In this document: in pieces, positions 24,594-35,400 of the stretch
Layout of the letters: each line of letters starts with the position of its first letter
Numbering within the stretch: position 1 is the first letter of the stretch
Program-made: the position numbers and the translations under genes
Notes under the pieces: model-generated
Told to the model about the DNA's origin: nothing
Seen by the model: only the letters and a program-made list of their open reading frames with translations
Databases searched by the model: none
Assembly: GCF_026212465.1 (NCBI RefSeq)
Contig: NC_080052.1
Location: 20,373,145 to 20,437,144, forward strand
Reading direction: 5' to 3'
From: Amaranthus tricolor
Lineage: Eukaryota; Streptophyta; Magnoliopsida; Caryophyllales; Amaranthaceae
DNA: 64,000 nt

Positions 24594-25044
24594 GCATTCT
24601 AACTTATTTTTGATATTATTCATGATGTTTATATTTATTGAAAATGTTTTCTTTGTTAATGTCTCAATGATGATTGTTATTTGCTTGATGAAATGTGTAG
24701 ATAGTAGTGTGTTTCATTGCCACCTTAGAGTTAAATCATGAGCAGTAGATATTAACACATGGTTAATGTGTTTTGTCTTATTGCCGGTTCAAGCACTAAG
24801 ATGAGGCTGAGATACCTACATTTGCACAATTTCAAATGATGATTAATCGTTAAATCTGAGAGTTAAATAAACGTACACAAGTGAAAATTGGAATGATGAA
24901 TGATGTTTAACTTGCTTAGTTTTTTTTTTTTGTGACATAACTACCTCAATGACTAAATGGAGAGGTATGCATAATTGTATACTTACAAAATGTTGTCATA
25001 CATACTGTTTTCTTTACAAAATGTCTACATATTGATAATTAATT

Positions 25045-26604
25045 TCAATCATCTTGCGGAAGATCATTGAGATTAATTATACCATGAGATAAAAATTGCC
25101 GTGCTGCATCAATTAGTTCTTGTGGAATTTTTAATTGCCTGGGCAGCATACCCAGCCTGTCCAGTCTTTGTTTTCCAATGTGTGGATTCTTATAGTTATT
25201 ATCGCCTTTAGCTTTTAGTACCTCTATCATGCACAGTTGATACTGTATCCAAGTGTAGTTTAAAAGCTTTGGTTCAAAAGTGTCATATGCATCATTGACT
25301 GCCTTTATCAGATCATTGAGGTCTTTGGGGAATGACTTGAATTGAATTGATTGCAAAGCACTAAACAATCCCAAGTCCAAGATGTTCATATCTGGACTAG
25401 AGGCTGGTTGACAAACAAGTCTTATGTTAAATCCGTCTTTCTTTGCTTCTTCATTGAATGCATGATCATTTATTAAAATATGTGGCTTGGCGTTATCTTG
25501 TTGAATCCATATATCTTTCACCCCATTTGCTGGCCATTTTGATCTTATAGCTGGTAGCACTTCAGTGATTAGTTTGTCTCGTAGAATGTCGCGTGTAACT
25601 CTTGTTATTGCTCGTAATGTTGCTGTACCCGCTGGTCTGTTTTCTGACCTCCTCACTGCATAATGAGTTTCTGTAAACGGAAAAATTCCTATTTTCCCAT
25701 CCCACAACACTTCACCTGTAGCATTAATGTGAGGTCTTGCAATAGCTGCTATAAACATCACTTTGCCTATGAAATTTTTATTTTGCACACATCTATATGG
25801 TTCCTCCTCTTCCCAAGGAAATAAGTAATACCTTTGTGTTGCCCTACTCATGTAGAACCATTTTTCATCTATGTGCACAACATTATACATAAGTGAGAAT
25901 TTTGGTATGTTGTCTACAGTGGGTGGTATTACTTGGGATAAAATGAAGTTGACTCTTCTCATTTTGTGGTCATGAGAAAGTTTTGGTTTAATAGAATTCG
26001 TATGTGCTCTAATAATATCGGATTTCATCATTCTATAAACTTGTGAATGACCAATGCCTAATGCAGAGGCCATTGCTCTAATTGTGGTCCTCTTTTCAAT
26101 CGGAACAGCATTCAGCAAATTCATGTCAAAAACTTTTGGTTTCCTACCAACTCTTCCCCTTTTTCTACTATTAACATCAATTAAAATGCCATTTTGCATT
26201 GATATTTTGGCTGATTCCCACAGCCTTGATATTGTCCACCTAGATGTGTTATGTTGCATTGCAATTGTTTTAATTGTACCCCGTGGCAAACGTCTATCTG
26301 ATTCTGTAGACAAACTAGTTAACTGTTGTACAATTAACTTTCTGGTCTCAACTGGTAGTTCCCTCTTACTACCTACTGGTTGCTGTCTTAATGTTTCTGT
26401 TTCTGTTTCTTCATGTGTTAATGTTTGACCATGGCTTATGGGTTCCTCCAAACTCAAACTGACATCGATGTTTCCATAATTCTCACTTGTGTACTCATTA
26501 TAAATGTCATATTCACAATCTATATTAAGGTTTTCAAAAAAAGAAATAAATACCTCAATATCAGGATTAATGAATTCCTCTTCTTGAATTTGAACCTCAG
26601 CCAT
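25045..26604 (-). CDS. Mariner-like element transposase (DD39D)
   Basis: An uninterrupted 519-codon frame from MAEVQIQEEE. It has an N-terminal DNA-binding region with two helix-turn-helix-like segments (TIKTIAMQHNTSRWTISRLW at about 110-129, TIRAMASALGIGHSQVYRMM at about 174-193) and a basic RKRGRVGRKPK between them. The DDE/D catalytic core follows. D246 (VVHIDEKWFYM), D370 (IWIQQDNAKPH) and D410 (SPDMNILDLG) have 39 residues between the last two, the DD39D signature of plant mariner-like elements. The length is near the family norm. All catalytic residues are present, so the enzyme could be functional. It cuts and pastes the flanking inverted repeats at TA sites. Confidence 0.95.
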   Translation of the reverse strand: MAEVQIQEEEFINPDIEVFISFFENLNIDCEYDIYNEYTSENYGNIDVSLSLEEPISHGQTLTHEETETETLRQQPVGSKRELPVETRKLIVQQLTSLSTESDRRLPRGTIKTIAMQHNTSRWTISRLWESAKISMQNGILIDVNSRKRGRVGRKPKVFDMNLLNAVPIEKRTTIRAMASALGIGHSQVYRMMKSDIIRAHTNSIKPKLSHDHKMRRVNFILSQVIPPTVDNIPKFSLMYNVVHIDEKWFYMSRATQRYYLFPWEEEEPYRCVQNKNFIGKVMFIAAIARPHINATGEVLWDGKIGIFPFTETHYAVRRSENRPAGTATLRAITRVTRDILRDKLITEVLPAIRSKWPANGVKDIWIQQDNAKPHILINDHAFNEEAKKDGFNIRLVCQPASSPDMNILDLGLFSALQSIQFKSFPKDLNDLIKAVNDAYDTFEPKLLNYTWIQYQLCMIEVLKAKGDNNYKNPHIGKQRLDRLGMLPRQLKIPQELIDAARQFLSHGIINLNDLPQDD

Positions 26605-27076
26605 TTGTTGTTTTTGATTGCTTGTTGTTGGTTTTGTAGAGTTGATGAAAGAAATAGGTTTGGATCCAAATTCTTATGAACTTTTTAAAAGGGGAGGACA
26701 GCAGATGAAGAAATTGAAATGAAGAAGTGTTGAAAATTTTAATGCTGACTATAGAAGAATTTGATCTATTTATAGAAGATGAAATGTGTTAATGCTGACT
26801 TTTGTGTAAAAATTTTAACTTTTGCTGATAATTTGAAATATTGGAGGGAATTATTTGGGTGGGAAAATATTTTTTGGGGGGGAAATGAAACTGACATGTA
26901 AATTAATCTGCAAAATATTTACCTAATCTTAACTATTTTTCCTTTTTCTTTTAAAATTAACAACAACAAAAACATCAAATCTTATAAACTCAACAGTAGC
27001 CTATGAAGTAGGTGTTCAGCATTCTTAATATTTGTGCCAAACCTAATGTAGCATTTAAATCAGAACGGAGGAAGTA

Positions 27077-27131
27077 TAACATTATTCCATCTAATAAGAA
27101 TGGCAACCAATTCAACGAATCTATTCTTTCA
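27077..27131 (+). repeat. 3' LTR of copia element 3, right part
   Basis: Matches the end of the 5' LTR (acattattccatctaa, ctattctttca) and is followed by the tgttt duplication. Confidence 0.88.
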
Positions 27132-27136
27132 TGTTT

Positions 27137-28908
27137 TGCTTCTTTGATAACACAAACCTCATGTCACTCCTTACCTCTTGCATTTATAACATCCACCTCA
27201 ATAATGTATGTCATAAAAAGAACCATTTGATGATCTATATCACCTCCAAACATAGAATATTTGGGACTAGTGTCAACATCATTAATACTGCTTTTGTAAC
27301 CCAATAGATCTTTCTATATCTAACTGGCTAAGGGACATGTTTGAATCTGTTTATTGGGCAAAACTCTTATATTTGAGTTTGTAATTGGCAATTAACGATT
27401 AATCCTGTGACTTGTAATCGATCTCACCTCTGTGCCATACAAATATGCCAGATTTATTACTACCTCTAGATTTTCATAGTTGCTACACTTCTGTTTTTCA
27501 CGCTATTTAATATATAATTTTAATCTAATATTTTAAATTTTATATGATAAAAAAATTCTAAAAAACTAATATTATAAAAATATGCATTAAGAAGAATCAA
27601 ACAAGATCCCACTTGATTATATTTTACATTATATATGGAGAAATATATACTAAATAAAATTAGTTTATGAATAGTAGTTGTTACAGAAACTGTAGAAACT
27701 ATTAAAATGCAAAGAAAGTACTTCTTTATCCCTTATACCCAAATTAGAGTAAATATTAAGGGAATTTCGGAGTAACTTCTAAACTATCCGGTTCATGCTT
27801 TATGTTGATTGGAGTTAGTTTCTTAACATAATATCAACAGCCAGTGTGAGGTAAAATCTTGTATTCAAATCTCATTCAACTCTTATTTCAAGTAAAATAT
27901 AACACAATATATGAGAATAATTCATTTTACATCGACACATATAATTTAAACGGCTCTTGATAGAGAATGTGATAAAATATTATGAATATATTGGCACTAT
28001 AACAATGAGGTTTGCTAAGTAAATAATTGTAATTTACAAATTTCGTAAATCACACGAGTGTAAGGTATATATAGATCAATGCTTTTAATAATTTTGTTTT
28101 TACCTTTTTTATTTTGATTATTTTATAGTTTTTCTTTTTGTCATGATGATTCACAAATCATCAACTTATATTTTTCTAGTATAACAATTCACTTAAAAGT
28201 TTAATTGAATTGATTCATTGACCATATCTTCAAGTACAATGCATTATTATGCATGTACTTCTTAGAGCTAGGCTTTAAATGTAAAAAGATAAGCCCTATG
28301 AAGGAAAAGCAATTATAACTTTGTTTATTACCATAGAATAACTTGCTACTGTCACAAAACCAGTCAATAATATTTGAGAAACAAAGGATATAAATTATAA
28401 CATTAAACATTTCAAGCAGGATATAATAACCACAATCCTTATTTATTTATTGAACTACGGACTTTAAATCACACTATATAGTCTATATCATACACCATTA
28501 TGTCTACACCACATAATTTCTTACACATAAATTTTAAACATGATAATAGTAATAGTAATTATTCATAACCCATAATAATATCCTACAAACAGGAGGAAAA
28601 CTCCAGAAAACTGAACCATGTGTCCTACTAAAAAAAAGACAAAACACAAAATTGTCCGCATTTCTAAAATGTCAGCTTCCTGTCAAATTTGATACTCTGT
28701 CACTTTTACCAAAATCTATTCAAACTTCTGAAACAAATTTTTAGACCCATTAACCTTTTCTCATCTTTCTTTTCTCCCACATGTAAAACAACCAACATTG
28801 CACTGATTCCCTCACACTAAATATGTCTGAAATACTTGTACCTGATTGTGACATGCTGTGTAGAAAAATATCACTATTAGTAGCAAACATAATAGAACAG
28901 AGGTCGTA
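27137..28908. other. Intergenic and 3' flank of AIL5, no gene seen
   Basis: AT-rich. Short ORFs only, none with a recognisable domain. The part next to 28909 should contain the AIL5 3' UTR on the minus strand. Confidence 0.5.
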
Positions 28909-29447
28909 TCATTCTATGCCAAAAATTGGTGTCTGTAACACAGCTACATTTGGTTTGGGACTTTGTAATGCATGCAAATTTGGTGCCACTATCCAATTAT
29001 TATCACTATTGTTACTACTTTCTTCATATGTATTATACCCGTCAGTCGCGCCTTCCCTATCTCCGCTTGGTGTAGCTTGTTGAGGGTAGCCAAAATCGTA
29101 GCCTAATGGTTCGTGGGTATCGACTTGTCTAAGGCTAGGCCAGACGAAATTTTGTTGGGATGAGTCGGGTTTTAGAGGAATCCCTATAAAGTTGGGGTTA
29201 GTAAGTGTAGATGAGTGATGAGGATGCGGTATTAGTGGCAATGAGTGTGGATTATTGGACTCGAGGGCTTTGATTTCTTCAGGATCGGGTAATGATCTTG
29301 ATTTATTCGACAGTCCACCAACCGGTAAGTTGTTGGAAAGTATGCTTTTGACGTTGTAACGACTTATGTCGAAATTTGTTACTGCATTTAGCCCTCGGAA
29401 TTTTATGGCTGCTATGTCATAGGCCTCCGCGGCCTCCTCTTGAGTAC
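28909..29447 (-). CDS. AIL5: AIL5 last exon
   Basis: Begins [18 protein letters not shown] and [16 protein letters not shown], completing AP2 repeat 2. Then the NLPVGGL motif and a Ser/Pro/Asn-rich C-terminal region ending [10 protein letters not shown]. Acceptor TAAG|GTACTCAAG. Confidence 0.92.
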
Positions 29448-32400
29448 CTTACAAATCACAAGTAATAATAATACAATGTAAATTTTAAACAATCACCAAA
29501 TATGGTTGCTTACAAATATTGGTTTGTAAGAAGTGTTAACTTACTGAAAGTTCCAAGGTACAAGTCTTTGTTTCCGGCTACCCTACCGATCCTTGCTTGC
29601 CACCTTCCATGCTGATGATGCCTATTTTTTATGTTACATTAATCAATAAAATATATAAACTATTCAAATTAATGCAATAAAATTAAATGGTTATATTTCT
29701 GTTTTAAAAATATAAATTAAATAAATACTAAGTCATGCCTTGTGACGCCTCTATACATTGATGCTCCTCTAGAGAACCCACTACTTTTCCTGTAAATAAA
29801 TGATTAATTACTGTGACAATAATTTCATTATAGCAAAATTAAATCAATTCATAGAAGCTTTAATCATTTGTGAATACAGCCTAAGTTTAAGTTTTCTGCG
29901 AGTTACAATCTCAACCTTTTTTTTTTCGAATTACAGCCATCAAAGTATCAATAACTACAACATTCAGGCCAAATTACAAGATTCCGACCATTTAACAAAA
30001 AATTCCAACCTCTACAATGGTTTGGCCTGAACGCTATAAACATCAACACTTTAATGGTTATAATTCGTAAAACGAAAAAAAAAAATAAGGCTGTAATTTG
30101 CAGATGACATAAACCGTAAGACTATGATTCACAAATAATTCTAGAATTGTTTGAGTTTAACTAAAAACACCTTCTAAGGGAGGCGACAAATTCCTGTCTG
30201 CTCATATTCTTCATTTCCTCCAACTCTTTCTCATAATCAAATATCTAAATCCAATCCAATAACAATTACATGAGCAAAACCAATAATGATCTAATATTAA
30301 ATAATGAGAATGATAATGAAAACTTAGTGTAATTCCATAGGAAAATCTTTTAACATGACTATTCCACTTCCATCATTTTATTTTCTATACAGAACTAACT
30401 CTGAAACATTAACATTTAAGGTGGTATTAATTGCTAATAAAAAATTGTGAGGAAAAACATAATTAAAAATTTCAGCAACATGGAATAGCCAAGATATATA
30501 TAATGAAAATCAACACGACTAATGTTTTTCATTACCAATAATTAAATATAGAATAAGAGAATTTAACATGATTTTAAAATTCTAGGTGCCGAAGTATACT
30601 TCATACCGGGCCGAACCTAGGTTTTTAAGGGTCCGAAGTGAAAGATTACTTATGAGCTCCTAAACTATTGTATATATAAAAAAAATTCGAACGTTAGCAC
30701 AAGTTGAAAACTAAAATTTTTGGAGGGTCGTGGGCGTAGGTATGACTTGCACTTGCTTAGGACCGACCCTGTCTTCATAATATAAGTATTCCCCGTGTTT
30801 AATAATGATTGCTACTTTTTTTCATCTGTTTCACAATAATTGTTACAATACTATATATGTCATAATAAATAACTTATAAATTATCCTATTTACTCTTTTT
30901 TTCTTAAGGACAAGAACTATATTTTGTTTTGTGTGAAATCAAAATGATAATAGTATGAAACGGAGCTACTATGAATTATGGAATACGATTGCGGTGTTGC
31001 CTAATAAAACAAAAACAAATAAAGTGGTGCATACCGGAAAATTAGTGGTTGTAGTTGGACCCCAATATTTAAGAGCAGCTAAATCATATGCTCTTGCAGC
31101 TTTGTCTTCCTTATCGTATCCACCTAATTTTTTAATAAAACCATGATGTAATTTTAATTTGTTACAATTAACAAATCCAAATAAATAATGCTAACAAAAA
31201 CAGAGAGCGCATGAAGGTTTTTTTTTTTTATTTTTTTATTTTTTAATTTTTTTTGTGTTGCCAAAGTTCAATTAATTCACTCACGCAAATTAGTAACCCA
31301 TGCATGATTTTCTGACATTAAGACCAATCATTGTTGAATTATTCTTAAACCAAATTAATTGAATTTGAAATGACACCTTTTCCAGTCTAAGGAACTTCTG
31401 TAAATTATTTGAAGCCAACGTTTGGGATATACTTAATTATTAAGAGGCTGGCGAGAAGCCAAACATACTTGATTGATAAGGTGATCTCGGTGGAATATAT
31501 TTTTGACTAAGACTAATGAACATTAATTTTGTAAACAAATTTAAAAAATGATTAGAAAAAAGAAAAACAGAGTTGATTAATTTTCCCTTTATAAAATCTA
31601 TATGATGAAAAAGATTTAGAAAAATTGATTCAGAATTCTTAAAATTTTTAGTTTTTAACAATAATCGCTCACTCGGATTCTTTTTTCATTTTCATTTGGA
31701 ATATGTGAAGAAACTAAAGAGAACAGTAATGAGAAATAATATTCCATTTTATAAAATAAAAAATTTAAAAATATAAATCTGTGTTCGTTATAAGTCTGGG
31801 AGTAAGTATTAAAATAGTGTCTTTGATGAGCCTAATGTATAAAAGTACATCAACGTTGGTGGAAGTTTGATGCACAGAATCTGAAAATTAAGGCCGATTT
31901 AAATTTGGACTATTCACAATCTAAGAACTATTGATTGTGCTACTAATTGAAGGCTTGTCAGCATGTGATAGAGGTTTGATTCTCACCATGTACAATCGAT
32001 CAATCTCTCAAGTCTCACCCCTTCTTGTGTGTAAGTTGTAGGGGATTCTCCTTCCCCAAATTTTTAAAAAATTAATAATAATAATTATTATTATCATAAT
32101 AATAATAATAACTACTCTATAATAATTAATAATAATAATAATAATGATAATTTTGGGCAATTCCACTTGGTGAACCTGAATTTTTGGTTTTTCCACGTAT
32201 TGCTTAATTAATTCCGCGTTGTGACCTTGAGCTTCTAACTTTTCCATGTAGTAGACAAATGTTAAGTCTTTCGTCAAATTAAGTACTTACTTTGACTGTA
32301 TTTCGAAATATACGGTCAGTTAGGCTGATTAAAATGTTCTTTTTTAAATATCATTACGTTGGGTTAAAATAGTGTGAAGTTAACAAAAAAAACTTCCATT

Positions 32401-35400
32401 TTGTCTACAACGTGAAAAAATTAAAAGGCCAAAGTCATCACGTAGATTAAAATAAAAATTCATCTACCACGTGAAAAAGCAAAAAATTCAGAGTTACCAC
32501 ATAAAATTTCGCTAAATATTATCATAGGGTAGGGGCTGTAGGAAGGAGAATCTAAATAAGAATTGAACACATAACTTTAATTACATGAAAAAAAAAAGGA
32601 AGTAGCTAGAAAGTGAAGCAATGAGAAAAATGAATGAAGTATAAGATAAGAAAGTTACCCAAGTAAACTGCAAGATGTTGGCCCATATCAGCAATCATTT
32701 GGCACGTAACCCACGTCCCCATAAAGATGCAACCAACAAATACACAACATTTTTAGAGACATTGATTAATAAATAAACAATTACACTAAATACAGATGCA
32801 TGCATATTCATTTCTCATAGTCCATAGTAGTTATAGAAATTGCGTAATGAGAGTTTTATTATTGATATTGATGGTGCCAGCCACAAGCCTGAAAAAGTTA
32901 GTACAATACTTCCTCCTTTCATATTACTTACACCAAACAAATTTTTGGAAATATGTTTGTCGGATTATTTATATCTAGAGTTAATACATAACCAAAAATT
33001 ATAAAACTTTAATATTATAAAAATATGTGACGGGACAAATAAAATAAGATTCCACATGATTGTTTTCTTTTCGTATAATAGCCAAAACATGTAAATTACC
33101 ATAAACTGATAAATAATGCAAAAGTTGATTTAATGGGAAGTATAAAGGATCTAATATTTAGAAATATCAATATATCATACTGATGCATTACTGAGCTCAA
33201 GATTCCCTCAATCTCCTTATGGCCTTGTAACATTATTGTATTGTAGCACATTTAGTACTTGTGCTGAGTTTTATTGCTAATTTTTTCATAACAAATATAA
33301 TAAAATATCATTATTATGATCACTTATAATACTTTTATTAATTTTTTCTAGATATAGTTCTACTAGTGTGAATATTAAATTTGTAGTTTTTAATAATACA
33401 AATAACGTAACTTCGATCACTCTGTTTGAATAAGAAGAAACAGAGAGAGAAAGAAAGGAAATAGAATTGGAGGGATTGCATTTGTATCAATAATTTGGAT
33501 GTCAATGCTAAAGTAGAGGGAAATGGAAGGCGAAACTTCTTCAATTTTATCGTAACAAATCATTTCAACAAATGAAAGATTTGCAAGGAAAATACAATAA
33601 TTTTCACTATCTCCCCCTTCCTTTTTTTTTTTTAAAGAATATCATCAAAATATAATGTTGTAGTGTTACACAAATTCTCAAATGAGACGGTCTCATGGTA
33701 AGACCATCTTTATTGGGATTGCATAATGTACACTTATTGCTTTATATTGATCACTTATAATTTTAAAATGATAATTTATAGTTTTAAAGAGTATTAAAAT
33801 GATCACTTAAAACCCTAAAGTGATCACTCCTAATCTTAAAGTGTTAAAATTAAAAAATAGGCTTAATCAAGACTTGTTGATTGTGTTCAGAATATATTTA
33901 ATCAAGTATTATTTACAATCTTATTTTACAGAAAGTTATCAAAAAAATTATAAGTCATATTTATTGTTATATTATTTTCATTATAATTAGGTTGTAATAT
34001 TGTTAATTTAAAAAAACATAGTATTTCATTTATATACTCTAGTTGTACTATAGATAAATATAGGCTAGCACATTCAATAATAATTTAAGTTTGTTCTCTA
34101 TACAACTCTATTTATCTACTTCCTCCGTTCTAAATTAGTCGTAATATTAGAAAAATGACATTATTCATTTATTACTCTTAAGTTGTGATTAGTTTTTAAT
34201 TTATAAGTTGAAACATAGTCAAATTAGATTTTTTTTATTCGTCTCATTGCAAAAATTATTAATTTTAAATTTTATAATTTTTCATTACACATAATTAAAG
34301 ATAATAAGGATTAAATTAGTACATTGAACTGCGTGAAAAACAAATATCGCAAATAAATTAAAATGGAGAATTAATACTTAATTTCTTTCTATATTCTGTA
34401 TATCTCTATGAATCTATTGAATGCGGGCGGAAGGAGGGAATGTGTGGGCATTCACAATTAAAAAATAAAGAAAATCAATAAAAAATAAAAAAAAACTTCA
34501 AAAATCAAAATGTACGTAGCAAATAGCTTGAGCAAAAAAAAAAAAAAATCATATTTGTGTTGTTCAAGTGTGAGAAAGAACCTTGACGTCCTTTCCTGCT
34601 TTGACCTTCCCTTCTGCAGCTATTATCCCATAAATGTGCTTCATATCTTCCTGTCCACCTATGCCTATTTTTTTTATAGGGTATTGCATAACATACATCA
34701 GATATAATTTAAAAAGCAATAATATAAAGGTTAGCAATAATTTAAAAAGCTTTAATTTCCGTCATTTATGAACTTATTATCTTCCTGATTATCTTGCATA
34801 ATTCTATTTGGATAATGAGTTTATAGAGTAGTCAATCCATATAATAGGTTAAAAATACGACAAACGGTCGCTATTGTGATAACGTAATAGAAGTGATGTG
34901 ATTATCGTAACACAAAATATCAATCAAAATCATAAGATATCCCATGCTTAGGCCGTCTTTGAACTTTAAGTGCCCTGAGCGGAAATTTAATAAATTTTTT
35001 TGAGTACAAACATATATGTCCATTTTTTAAGTGACAATAATAAACTATTATTTAAAAAATTATTTTTTTTATTAAATAAAGTGTAAATTTATTTAATTGA
35101 TTTAATTAACGAAGAAAATACAACAAATAATAATAACACTATTTTTATGATGATAGAGAAAATAAGATTACTTAATAACCTAAATTGAATAATTGTCAAT
35201 CAAAAGAAAAACAATAACTCAAACAGTACCTACTAGTCAAAAACTATAAAAATATTATATTTTTTAATATTTAATTCAAAAGCCGACTTTAACTTGCTAT
35301 ATCCCAAAACGCTTTACACAATCTGTTTGTTTATTTTGAAAACCTTTACCATACGACCAATGCAATATAATAAAACCTTATTTTTAGTCTATGATCTACA

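Larger units (their letters stand above)
22299..27074 (-). mobile_element. Mariner-like (Stowaway-type) DNA transposon with cargo
   Basis: A 4.8-kb element flanked by TA on both sides (22297-22298, 27075-27076). The terminal inverted repeats start cttcctycgttc and share an internal gctacat, about 33 bp in all. It sits exactly inside the element 3 LTR, so it is younger than that element. It contains an open transposase on the minus strand (25045-26604). On the plus strand, left of the transposase, lie a promoter/leader-like region, 190-bp tandem repeats and a small broken ORF. Plant mariner elements normally carry just the transposase, so the left 2.3 kb looks like cargo. Confidence 0.9.
18188..27131 (+). 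mobile_element. Ty1/copia LTR retrotransposon, element 3, split by a mariner-like element
   Basis: 5' LTR 18188-18384. The 3' LTR is in two parts, 22189-22298 and 27077-27131, and between them lies a DNA transposon. Both outer flanks carry tgttt (18183-18187 and 27132-27136), a perfect duplication, which proves the two 3' LTR halves belong together. The 3' LTR start is mutated from TG to TA. The interior lacks recognisable protease and pre-integrase, and gag and pol are frameshifted. Confidence 0.92.

Noticed and set aside
32008..32277. 89-residue ORF rich in isoleucine
   Set aside because: Caused by an (AAT)n repeat in AIL5 intron 4.
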